NCBI GenBank assembly: GCA_903837355.1
Contig: CAILUI010000165.1
Span: forward strand, 1-41,376
Length of the DNA: 41,376 nucleotides
Reading direction: 5' to 3'
From: an uncultured Victivallales bacterium
GTDB taxonomy: Bacteria > Verrucomicrobiota > Lentisphaeria > Oligosphaerales > JAFGRS01
Part shown: piece by piece, positions 29,858 through 37,833 of the stretch
Layout of the letters: each line of letters starts with the position of its first letter
Numbering within the stretch: the stretch's first letter is position 1
Notes under the pieces: generated by a model
The model's input: the letters and a program-made list of their open reading frames with translations, nothing else
Told to the model about the DNA's origin: nothing
Databases searched by the model: none
Position numbers and translations under genes: made by a program

Positions 29858-32800
29858 GGCTTCGCCCCCCAGGGGGTTGACGGCGGCCTGGGGGGCGGAC
29901 AGAGGGCCGCCTTGGGATCGCCGAGCAGGACGCCGGCCAGATCGTCATGGAGGTAACCCACGGTGGCCTTCCCCGGTGGCCAGAAGACGCCACTTCGGAT
30001 GCGCAGGGCGATGGCCTCGGCGCAGTGGATGGCAGAGGTGTGCAGGGCATCGCTATAGAGATCCCAGAGCTTGAAGCCCGTCTCGCCCAGCGCGTTGGAT
30101 AGGCAGATGTAGCCAAGCTGGACACTCGACCCGAACTCCGCCCGGACCAGCTCACGGTAGAGCGGAAGTTGCAGGTCGGCCCAACGCTTGGCTGGCTTCT
30201 TCCCGTCTTCCACGCCCGCCGGCTTACCCTTCCTGGGGGCTGAAGGCTTGCCCTGTTCACCGCCCAACACCTCCAGCGAGACGTCGGTGGTGGCCTGGTA
30301 GGCATCCTCCTTCTCTTTCTCCTCCTTCGCCGCCTTCTCCTTCTCGCTCTCAGTGCGCGCGGGGTCACCGTTCGCCGGTGCGGGAGTCTCGACCTTCTGG
30401 CGCGGCGGGCCCAGGTGCGTTTCCTGAGGTGCCTTGGCCTTGTCGGTGGTCTTGTAGTCGAGCACACAGACCGCCTGTGTACGCACGTTTCGGTCGATGC
30501 GGTCGATGCGGCCGCTCACCGTCAGACCACCGAGTTGGATCGTCTTCTTGACCTCACACTCAGACGAGAGGATCTCCCAGCCCTCGGCGTGCCAGGCGAC
30601 CTGCCGGTACGCGAAGGCCCTCAGCCTGTGCACGGCGCTGTCGATGGCCAGTTCGACCCCCAACCAGGGGCGGGCGCCGTAGCGCTTACGGGCCCTCTCG
30701 CGCAGGCCTTGCTCCAGCCAGCGGGCCAGTTCGGCCCCGTCGTTGCAGGCCCAGAGCTTCTTCTCCTTCCCCATCTCGCTGAGCACCTCATGGACCAGGG
30801 TGCCGAAGGCCAGCGCGTCCGGTTCGCGGGTGAGATCATCCTGCGCTTCCATGCCGAGGACGTGTCGCAGGTAGAAGCGTAGCGGGCAGGCAAGGTAGTC
30901 CCTGAAGACGGTCGGGCTCAGCGTCGTCGCACATCTGTCGTTGACAAGACGGTCCGGCACCTGGGCAGGATTGAGCTGGAAGCTGACCCCGAAGGCGGCA
31001 GCCGCGTGCGCGGGGGGCGGATCCTTGAAGAGTGCCTGGGCGCGGGCCACAAGCTCACTGTCGGGGCAGCGGAAGAGCAGACGCGAAGGGCGCAACGGGT
31101 CGCCAGCGGTCGACGTCTTGCCCAGCAGCAGGAGCACCTGCCCTGCGTCGCGGCGCTGTTCGAGCAGGGCGGTCAGCACATAGGCATCGCGCGCCAGGCG
31201 GAGTCGGTCGTCGCGCAGGTCGAGAGTCCGCCGCAAGGTATCCGGCAGGAAGAGGTCGCCGACGTGACCGTCCGGCACAAAGCCTTCGTTCATGCCGGCG
31301 ACGAAGAGCAGCGGCGCGGGATTCCAGGCCAGTTCCAGCCAGCCCTCGAGGTCGAGGACCTCAGCGCTGCGCTCAGGCTTGACGGTGGCCTCCTGCAGGC
31401 CCGCGGCCAGGACCTCGGCGGCGGCGTTGCCAGCGTGCCCCGCGGCCACCGCGGCCTCGAGCTCGCGCAACACCGTATCGAAGACAGTGACCGCCTGCTG
31501 GAAGGCGGCGTCAGCGGCATCGTTGGAGCGGAGGAGGCGCTGCGCGTAGACCTGCCGCAGCACTTCACGCAGGCCGGTGGCAAGATCGGGGCGGTTCAGT
31601 ATCCGGTGCCAGTCACGAACCTGCGCCAGCGCCGGGGTCAGGTGCTCCCAGGTTTCGGTCCGCCCGTGCGTATCGTCCAGCCTCTTGCCCAGAGCGGCGA
31701 TCAGATCGTCGAGTGTCACCGGCAGGTACCTGGACTGTAACGTGTCCAACTCGCGCAGCAGGTCCGCGGCGTGGCCGAGCCCCGCGAGGACATCCGGGTG
31801 GCGCAGCAGAGCCGCGACCTCGCCATAGCCGGGGCGACTGCGCAACGCCAGCAGGGCCTGCACGAGCCCGAAGAGTGGCGTTTCCGAGAACGGCCGGTTC
31901 TGCGGGTCGAAGGCAGGCAGTCCGATCGCGGCCAGTTCCCGCTGCAGCGGCGCGACCGTTTCGCGGTCGGGGACGCCGACCGCCAACTGCGGGCGCAGGG
32001 CCGTAACGCCCGGAACCGCGGCCCCCCGGCCCGCAACGATGGCGGGCGCGATCCGGCCAGCCTGATCGTCGGGCGTGGCCTCCAACCAAAGATCGGCGGG
32101 GCGCAGTGTGATCTCACGTCGTTGCCAGGCTTCGGGCAAGGGGCGCCCCCAGGCATCGAAGGCGAGATCCTCGCGCTCCGGAGCGGCGACGAGCACCTCG
32201 AGCGCGCCCCCGGCATCGGCCCAGCGCTCCAGCATCGTCATCAGCAGCTTCGGGGGGTCGGGCACGGCCGCCACGACGACCCGATTGACGGTGGACGCCA
32301 GGCCGCCCTGGCGCGCGTGTTCGAGCTTGAGATCGAGGGCGTCGCGCAGGTGCCAGTCCGCAAGCTGCCTGGCGTAGCGCTGTTCCAGATCGGCCATGGC
32401 GGCCCAGCGCTCGGCCTCCTCGATCTCCGCGCTGCGTGCGGCGACCGCCGCGATGTCGAGGCCGCCATCGGCCAGCTCCTGGCGCAGCTCCTGGAGACGG
32501 CGCGCCACCTGCAAGGCCCAGGCCGGGCTGGCAGCGCGCCCCGCGCGCACCCCCAGAAACGCCGCGAACTCGCCAGGCTGGACCGCCAGCAGGACAGACG
32601 ACCAGGCCAGCAGGCTCTGGGTGCCTGTGGCCACGCCCGTGCTCGCTGGCGGCGTCAGCAACACTGCCGGGGTCACAATCTCCGGCCCGAGCAGGGCGGC
32701 GCCACGCGCCGCGGCGGCCAAGGGCAAGGCCGCGCGTAGCCGCCAGCTCGCCTGGCGCGTCGGCACGACCACCACCAGGCCGCGCCGGTCCAGCAAGCCC

Positions 32801-32877
32801 GGCCCGGCCTGGTCCAGGAGATACGCGGGGACGGTCTCGCAAAGCGGCCGACTCCAGCCCAGGAAGACTCGGTTCAT
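29854..32877 (-). CDS. addB: AddB-like PD-(D/E)XK nuclease subunit
   Basis: 1007 residues, partner of the overlapping helicase gene. The N-terminal part follows the UvrD-like fold but lacks a Walker A (LVVVVPTRQASWRL stands at its place), so it is an inactive helicase scaffold as expected for AddB-like or RecC-like subunits. The C-terminal nuclease domain has YLACPLRFYLRHVLGM, FGTLVHEVLSEM with the conserved histidine, GRIDRID, and VLDYKTTDK with D807 and K809. Between DYKT and the QLPLYREL motif lies an unusual insert of about 90 charged residues (EKEKAAKEEKEKED). The four-cysteine iron-sulphur pattern of Bacillus AddB is not seen. It begins 20 bases after the dnaG stop. Confidence 0.8.
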   Translation of the reverse strand: MNRVFLGWSRPLCETVPAYLLDQAGPGLLDRRGLVVVVPTRQASWRLRAALPLAAAARGAALLGPEIVTPAVLLTPPASTGVATGTQSLLAWSSVLLAVQPGEFAAFLGVRAGRAASPAWALQVARRLQELRQELADGGLDIAAVAARSAEIEEAERWAAMADLEQRYARQLADWHLRDALDLKLEHARQGGLASTVNRVVVAAVPDPPKLLMTMLERWADAGGALEVLVAAPEREDLAFDAWGRPLPEAWQRREITLRPADLWLEATPDDQAGRIAPAIVAGRGAAVPGVTALRPQLAVGVPDRETVAPLQRELAAIGLPAFDPQNRPFSETPLFGLVQALLALRSRPGYGEVAALLRHPDVLAGLGHAADLLRELDTLQSRYLPVTLDDLIAALGKRLDDTHGRTETWEHLTPALAQVRDWHRILNRPDLATGLREVLRQVYAQRLLRSNDAADAAFQQAVTVFDTVLRELEAAVAAGHAGNAAAEVLAAGLQEATVKPERSAEVLDLEGWLELAWNPAPLLFVAGMNEGFVPDGHVGDLFLPDTLRRTLDLRDDRLRLARDAYVLTALLEQRRDAGQVLLLLGKTSTAGDPLRPSRLLFRCPDSELVARAQALFKDPPPAHAAAAFGVSFQLNPAQVPDRLVNDRCATTLSPTVFRDYLACPLRFYLRHVLGMEAQDDLTREPDALAFGTLVHEVLSEMGKEKKLWACNDGAELARWLEQGLRERARKRYGARPWLGVELAIDSAVHRLRAFAYRQVAWHAEGWEILSSECEVKKTIQLGGLTVSGRIDRIDRNVRTQAVCVLDYKTTDKAKAPQETHLGPPRQKVETPAPANGDPARTESEKEKAAKEEKEKEDAYQATTDVSLEVLGGEQGKPSAPRKGKPAGVEDGKKPAKRWADLQLPLYRELVRAEFGSSVQLGYICLSNALGETGFKLWDLYSDALHTSAIHCAEAIALRIRSGVFWPPGKATVGYLHDDLAGVLLGDPKAALCPPPRPPSTPWGAKP

Positions 32878-32896
32878 CTCAAGGTGTCCCCTGTTC

Positions 32897-34870
32897 TCAG
32901 GTAGCCGAGCGCTCGGCGCTCTGGCGGGTGGCGGCGGCCTGGCGCTGCCGGATCTCGCGCTTCTGGGCCGTCAGAGCGATGCTCTCCCTGAAAAGCTGGT
33001 CCGGGTCGGCGCCGTCAGGCCCGCCGGCGGGCGCCGGGTCGGCCGGTTTCAGGCCGGCATTAACCACCTTGAGGCGGGCCTCGATGACGTCGAGGCGCAG
33101 TTCGTCGACGCAGCGCGCCGCGGCCTGGTGCAGGCGCTGCAGAGCTTCCGCGCGCTGCGAGCCCTCGGCCCGATCGGGGTCCAGACCGCGGTGCCCGGAT
33201 TCGATCAGGACGCGGGCGACCTCAGGGCAGACGACCAAGTCCTGGCGGCCGCTCAGCGCGTTGGCGGCGCGCGGCCATTCCCCTGTCGCCGTCTCCGCCA
33301 GAACCAGGTTGAGCGCCTTGCCCACGGGCGTGTCGGCGATGAGTTCCGGCGGCAATTCCTCCAGCAACTCCTGAGCCACCGGCTCGAAGTGCAGGGCCAG
33401 GTCCAGCAGCGTGAGCAGAGCCGGCTTGCCCGTCGGGAAGGCCGCAAAGGCCGGCAGGACGCCGCCGAACTTCGGCGCCACCGCCATCGCGGCGGCAGGT
33501 GCCGTCCGCTCGCCACGCTCTGCTCCGCGCTCGCCAACCTGCAGCCGCAGTGCCGTCTCCAGGGCGCGCGAGACCGCCGTGTCGGGGACCTGGAGCAGCC
33601 CGGCCAGCCAGGAGCAGTAGGCGGCGCGCGCCACCGGATCCTCCAGCGAGATGACCGCCGGCAGGACATCCTGCACGATGGCGGCCTTGCCGGCCGGGGT
33701 GCCCGGGTCGTGGCGTTTCGCGGCGAGCTCGTAGACAAACTGCACCCCCGATACCGCCGCGGCCATGGCGGCGCGCAGCCCCTGCGGCCCCTGATGCCGG
33801 AACAGGCTGTCGGGGTCCTCACCCTCCGGCAGAACCGCCACCGCCACCTGCACCCCGGCACGCTGCAGAAGCTGCACCGTAGTCACCGCGGCCTTCTGAC
33901 CGGCAGGGTCGGCGTCGAAGGCCAGGGTCACGGCGTCCGTGGAGCGCCGCAGGAGCTGTGCATGGTGCTCGGTGAAGGCCGTGCCCTGGGAGCACACGGC
34001 ATGGTTCAGCCCGGCCCGGTGGCAGGCAATCACGTCGAGCTGCCCTTCGCAAACCAGGGCCCGGTGCTGCTCGCGGAAGTGCGCGCGGGCGAGATGAAAG
34101 GCATAGAGCAGCCGGCCCTTGTGGAAGTAGTCGGTCTCCGGCGAGTTCACATACTTGGCCGTCTTCGCATCCGCCTGCAGCACCCGGCCGCTGAAGCCGA
34201 CCACCCGGCCGTGCTCGTCGCAGATGGGAAACATCAGACGATCGCGGAACCGGTCATAGCAGCGCGTGGGGTCTTCGTCACGCACCGCGACCAAGCCGGT
34301 TTGGACCATCAGGTCGCGAGAGAAGCCAAGCTGCCCCGCCCAGTGCAGGGCGGCGTCCCAGGAGTCGGGCGCATAGCCGAGGCCAAAGGTCGCAATAGGC
34401 TCCGCATCCACGCCGCGGCCGGCAAGGTAGTCGCGGGCCGCCTGCGCATCCGGCAGCGTCAGCCGGTGCTGGAACCAGCGCGCCATCTGCGCCAACAACT
34501 GGTAAGCCTGCTCGCGGTCGCTGCGCCGCTTCTGGGCGGCCTCACGCTCAGCCGGGCTAGCCCCCTCCGCCTCCGGCTCGGGGATGATCACGCCAAAACG
34601 CCGTGCCAGGGTGCGCACCGCCTCACCAAAATCCAGGTTCTCGACCTCCTGAACGAAGGTGAAGACGTTGCCGCTCTTGCGGCACCCGAAACAGTAGAAG
34701 CTCTGCCGGCTGCCACTGACCTTGAAGCTCGGGGTCTTCTCTTTGTGAAAGGGACAACAGGCCCAGTAGTCAGGACCGCGCTTCTCGAGTTTGAGGTGAG
34801 AGCCGACGACATCGACGATGTCCGCCCGGCCTCGGACCTCTTCGACGACGGCTTCGGGGATGCGCGGCAT
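32897..34870 (-). CDS. dnaG: DNA primase DnaG
   Basis: Replicative primase that makes RNA primers for Okazaki fragments, 657 residues. The CHC2-type zinc site is C39, H42, C60 and C63 (CCPFHKEKTPSF, FYCFGCRKSG). The RNA-polymerase core follows (YDRFRDRLMFPI, GRVVGFSGR, KYVNSPET), then TOPRIM with LVCEGQLDVIACH and LAFDADPAGQKA, where most primases read EGYMD. The C-terminal about 150 residues are the helicase-interaction region (DELRLDVIEARLK near the end). AGAGG precedes the ATG. Its usual neighbours rpsU and rpoD are absent; instead it sits inside a recombinational repair operon, between a TPR lipoprotein and addB. Confidence 0.96.
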   Translation of the reverse strand: MPRIPEAVVEEVRGRADIVDVVGSHLKLEKRGPDYWACCPFHKEKTPSFKVSGSRQSFYCFGCRKSGNVFTFVQEVENLDFGEAVRTLARRFGVIIPEPEAEGASPAEREAAQKRRSDREQAYQLLAQMARWFQHRLTLPDAQAARDYLAGRGVDAEPIATFGLGYAPDSWDAALHWAGQLGFSRDLMVQTGLVAVRDEDPTRCYDRFRDRLMFPICDEHGRVVGFSGRVLQADAKTAKYVNSPETDYFHKGRLLYAFHLARAHFREQHRALVCEGQLDVIACHRAGLNHAVCSQGTAFTEHHAQLLRRSTDAVTLAFDADPAGQKAAVTTVQLLQRAGVQVAVAVLPEGEDPDSLFRHQGPQGLRAAMAAAVSGVQFVYELAAKRHDPGTPAGKAAIVQDVLPAVISLEDPVARAAYCSWLAGLLQVPDTAVSRALETALRLQVGERGAERGERTAPAAAMAVAPKFGGVLPAFAAFPTGKPALLTLLDLALHFEPVAQELLEELPPELIADTPVGKALNLVLAETATGEWPRAANALSGRQDLVVCPEVARVLIESGHRGLDPDRAEGSQRAEALQRLHQAAARCVDELRLDVIEARLKVVNAGLKPADPAPAGGPDGADPDQLFRESIALTAQKREIRQRQAAATRQSAERSAT

Positions 34871-34890
34871 GGGACGCCTCTACCCTTCCG

Positions 34891-35730
34891 TCAGCGCCGA
34901 CCACTGGCAGGACGCCGCCCGGCCGCCACCAGTTGTTTGAGCCGCCGACGCATCTCGTCCTGCCGGGTACTGTCCCGCATCGCCTGGCGGGCGGCGATGG
35001 CGCGGTTGTAGTAACGCATCGACTCGTCCGGGCGCTGCAGGCGTTCGTCGTAGAGAACCGCGAGATTCATCAGCACGACAGCATGGTTGGGGTCGCGGCG
35101 CGTGGCCTCCATGAAGGACCCCAGAGCCCCCTGGTAGTCCTGCTGCTTGACATTGAGAACACCGATGGCGTTATAGACCAGCGCCGAACGCTCGAGACCG
35201 CGGAAGCGCCGCAGCGCCTGCAGGTAGGTCCGGCCGCGGGCGAGGTTCTGGTTCACACAGCACATGCTGAGCATGACCAGCACGGCGTCGTCACGGTCGG
35301 GACACTGGGAGCGCAGATCGTAGGCCCGTTCCAGCGGCTCGAGGGCACGGCCGTACTGACCCGCCTCAAAGAGCATCCAGCCGTGGAAGTACTGAGCCAT
35401 GAAATCCTGCGGCGCCAGCCGAACAGCCTTCTCGACCGGCGTCACTACGGTGGAGCTGTCGCGACGCATCTGTTCGGGCGTCAGCAGGCGATAGCGGCAG
35501 TAGCTGTGGAGAATCAGCGCCTTGACGTGGTCGGGTTGCTGATCCAGACAGCGCTCGGTCAGCGCCAGGGCCTCGGCGTACTTGCACGCATAGGCGGCGT
35601 GTGTGGCGCGGCTGTAGAGCTGCTCCACTCCCAGACCGCCGGTGCAGCCGCCGCTCAGCAGCGCCAGCAGCGCCAGCAGCGTGAGCGCGAAGCCGCCGCG
35701 CCGGCGTAGCGTATCCCGATGAATCTTCAC
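34891..35730 (-). CDS. TPR-repeat lipoprotein
   Basis: 279 residues from a GTG whose GTGA overlaps the recN stop. A signal sequence with a lipobox-like end (LLALLALLSGGC) places the lipidated cysteine at C29, so the protein is tethered to a membrane. The rest is tetratricopeptide-like helical repeats, for example YAEALALTERCLDQQPDH, QYGRALEPLERAYDLRSQ, and DYQGALGSFMEATRRDPNH with LMNLAVLYDERLQRPDESM. TPR proteins act as assembly scaffolds; its partner is not evident. Being translationally coupled to recN and 20 bases ahead of dnaG, it is an outlier in a DNA-metabolism operon. Confidence 0.82.
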   Translation of the reverse strand: MKIHRDTLRRRGGFALTLLALLALLSGGCTGGLGVEQLYSRATHAAYACKYAEALALTERCLDQQPDHVKALILHSYCRYRLLTPEQMRRDSSTVVTPVEKAVRLAPQDFMAQYFHGWMLFEAGQYGRALEPLERAYDLRSQCPDRDDAVLVMLSMCCVNQNLARGRTYLQALRRFRGLERSALVYNAIGVLNVKQQDYQGALGSFMEATRRDPNHAVVLMNLAVLYDERLQRPDESMRYYNRAIAARQAMRDSTRQDEMRRRLKQLVAAGRRPASGRR

Positions 35731-37469
35731 GATGGTACGGCTCCCGTCTGCCGGCTGCCGGCAGGCCGCCGGTGGACCGGCGCCGCGATCCCGGCGGCAG
35801 CCAGCATCTCGCGGGCGTGGGTCAGAGCGACCTGAGAGCCTGCGGCGGCCCCCAGCATCCGCGCTATCTCCTGCTCCCGGTCGGCCTGACCGAGAGGGCT
35901 CATCGTCGTCGTCGTCCGCTCATCCTGAACATGCTTGGAAACCAGGAAGTGCCGCTCACCCGCGGCCGCGATCTGCGGCAGATGCGTGATGCTGAGCACC
36001 TGATGCCGACGAGCGATGGCCACCAGTTCCTCGGCCACGGTAACGGCCGTGCGCCCCCCGATGTTGGCGTCGACCTCGTCGAAGATCAGCACCGGCACCT
36101 GGTCCGCCTCCGTCAGCACGGTCTTCACCGCCAGCATCACCCGCGCCATCTCCCCACTGCTGGCGCACTGGCGCAGCGGCAGCATGGCCTCGCCGGCATT
36201 GGGCGCAAAGAGGAACTCCACCTGATCCGCACCGCGGGGTCCGGCGGGCGCCGGAGCGACACGGAGCTCGAAGCCCGCATGGCTGAAGCCGAGGCGATGC
36301 AGCTTGCCGACGATGCCGGCGGCCAGCGCCCCGGCGGCCTGCTGCCGGCCGCGGCTCAACTGGCTGCAGGCATCCAGGTGCTCGTCGCGCCGGACCGCCA
36401 AGGCCGCCGCCAACTGCTGCAGGCGCGTGCCCCGACTACGGTGCTGCTCCAGGCGGCAGCGCTGGTCGGCCAGACGAGCCGCGATGGCGGCATAGGTGGG
36501 CCCATACTTACGCTTGAGCTTCAACACCAACTCCAGTCGCTCCTCGGTCTGTGCGCAGGCCGCCGGGTCTACCTCAAAGCCCTCAACGTAGCTTCCCAGG
36601 TCGGTCGCCACGTCGCGCACCTGTTCGGCCAGCAGCCCCAGACGCTCGGCAAACGCCGCACCGTGCTCACGGTCGATGGACTCCAGTTCCTGCAGGAGGC
36701 GCACAAAGTGCCCAAGGCGGTCCAGTAAGCTGGTCTCACTCTCGGCCAGGCCGAGGCGGCATGCGTCAGCCAGGCGAATGAGCCGTTGGGCGTTGCTCGC
36801 CCGCCGGTGCTGGGCCACCAGCCGTTCCTCCTCGCCCTCCTCAAGGCCAGCCCGACTGATCTCGTCAACCTGAAACGCCAACAACTCGGCCTCCTCGTCC
36901 GACAGCGTCTCCTGCTCCGCTGCGGCAAGCTCACGTTCGGCTTCCGTGACCCGAGCCGCGGCCTGGGCACAACCGGCCCGCCCCTCACCCAGACCGGCAA
37001 ACGCGTCGAGCAACTCCAGTTGACAATGCGGCCGCAGCAAGCTCTGATGCTCGTGCGGACCGTGGACGTCAACCAGCAGGCTACCCAAGTCTCGCAGGGT
37101 GGCGGCGGTGGCGGCGCTGCCATTCACGTACGCACGACTGCCGCTGGCAGAGATGACGCGCCGCAGCACCAACTGCCCGTCCTCACAGGGAGCCACTCCA
37201 GCAGCCGCCAGCAGCGCCCCCACGGCGTCCGGCAGTACGCCCGCGGCCGGCCCCACGCAAAGATGCGCGGAAACCTCGCACTGCGCGGCGCCCCGGCGAA
37301 TCACGTCGGGCCCAACCCGGGCGCCAAGCAGCATCTGCACGGCCCCCAGAACCAGAGACTTACCCGCACCGGTCTCACCGGTGACCACGTTGAAGCCTGG
37401 GCTGAAGTCCACCTCCAACTCGGTCACCAGCGCCAGGTTTCGGATGTGAAGCGTCTGCAGCACTGCCAT
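35727..37469 (-). CDS. recN: DNA repair protein RecN
   Basis: SMC-like ATPase that gathers broken DNA ends for recombination, 580 residues. It opens with MAVLQTLHIRNLALVTELEV, then Walker A GETGAGKS at about 31-38. Long heptad-bearing helices fill the middle (AERELAAAEQETLSDEEAE; DQRCRLEQHRSRGTRLQQ), and the distal head has SSGEMARVMLAVK (signature) and VLIFDEVDANIGGRTA (Walker B, RecN-specific), then SITHLPQIAA and QEIARMLGA. The ATG at 37469 was chosen over an in-frame TTG at 37493. It is the first gene of the operon running to the addA-like gene. Confidence 0.96.
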   Translation of the reverse strand: MAVLQTLHIRNLALVTELEVDFSPGFNVVTGETGAGKSLVLGAVQMLLGARVGPDVIRRGAAQCEVSAHLCVGPAAGVLPDAVGALLAAAGVAPCEDGQLVLRRVISASGSRAYVNGSAATAATLRDLGSLLVDVHGPHEHQSLLRPHCQLELLDAFAGLGEGRAGCAQAAARVTEAERELAAAEQETLSDEEAELLAFQVDEISRAGLEEGEEERLVAQHRRASNAQRLIRLADACRLGLAESETSLLDRLGHFVRLLQELESIDREHGAAFAERLGLLAEQVRDVATDLGSYVEGFEVDPAACAQTEERLELVLKLKRKYGPTYAAIAARLADQRCRLEQHRSRGTRLQQLAAALAVRRDEHLDACSQLSRGRQQAAGALAAGIVGKLHRLGFSHAGFELRVAPAPAGPRGADQVEFLFAPNAGEAMLPLRQCASSGEMARVMLAVKTVLTEADQVPVLIFDEVDANIGGRTAVTVAEELVAIARRHQVLSITHLPQIAAAGERHFLVSKHVQDERTTTTMSPLGQADREQEIARMLGAAAGSQVALTHAREMLAAAGIAAPVHRRPAGSRQTGAVPS

Positions 37470-37515
37470 CGCCCCGTCGCTACCGCGACCCAACTAGCCC
37501 GCTGATCACAGCCTT

Positions 37516-37544
37516 AGTCTACCCCGCTGCCGAGACACGCGCAA
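37516..37544 (-). promoter_or_regulatory. Vegetative-type promoter of the recN operon
   Basis: On the minus strand TTGCGC (37544-37539) and TAGACT (37521-37516) are 17 bases apart. The expected start near 37509 leaves a leader of about 40 bases before the recN ATG. No LexA-type box recognised by me overlaps it. Confidence 0.5.
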
Positions 37545-37567
37545 CGCCGGCGGGATACGACCGTGCC

Positions 37568-37584
37568 ACAATGCGCCACATTGT
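37568..37584. promoter_or_regulatory. Possible operator dyad between recN and dnaK
   Basis: ACAATG-CGCCA-CATTGT is a perfect six-base inverted repeat with a five-base centre. It lies upstream of the recN -35 box. The octamer TGCGCCAC is also repeated directly within the next 25 bases. A regulator binding here could affect either direction. Confidence 0.35.
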
Positions 37585-37721
37585 CACAGGTGCGCCACCG
37601 CCGTCGCCAAAGTGAGACAGGACGGTCAGGAGCGCCGCGGGTAACGAGCTTCTGAGAAGAACGTCTATAGAGTATTTAACTATCTTTCCATATGTGCTTT
37701 ATATAAGTCTCAACACCATTC

Positions 37722-37737
37722 TGGCATGCCTGGTGCT
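37722..37737 (+). promoter_or_regulatory. Sigma-54-like -24/-12 element before dnaK
   Basis: TGGCATGCCTGGTGCT matches the sigma-54 consensus TGGCAYRNNNNTTGCW at every defined position but one, with the GG and GC doublets at the correct 12-base offset. It ends 96 bases before the dnaK ATG. About 40 bases upstream the sequence is sharply AT-rich (37665-37715: TATTTAACTATC, TTTATATAAG), where a weak TTAACT/TATATA pair 18 bases apart might be a sigma-70 alternative. No CIRCE repeat is present. Confidence 0.4.
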
Positions 37738-37833
37738 ATGAACCGACATACACAAACATCAGGGCTCAAGGGAGCCCACAGCCGAGTCTACCCAACGACT
37801 CCGTCTGCACGGAGCGTCTAAGGAGTGCCGACC

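Noticed and set aside
26498..32877. UvrD-like helicase plus nuclease as an anti-phage defence system
   Set aside because: The paired architecture and the operon with recN and dnaG fit AddAB-type recombinational repair better than a defence island; no other defence genes are near.
32396..35011. An 871-codon open frame on the plus strand opposite dnaG and addB
   Set aside because: It is an antisense shadow caused by high GC; its composition is low-complexity and the opposite strand carries clear dnaG and nuclease motifs.
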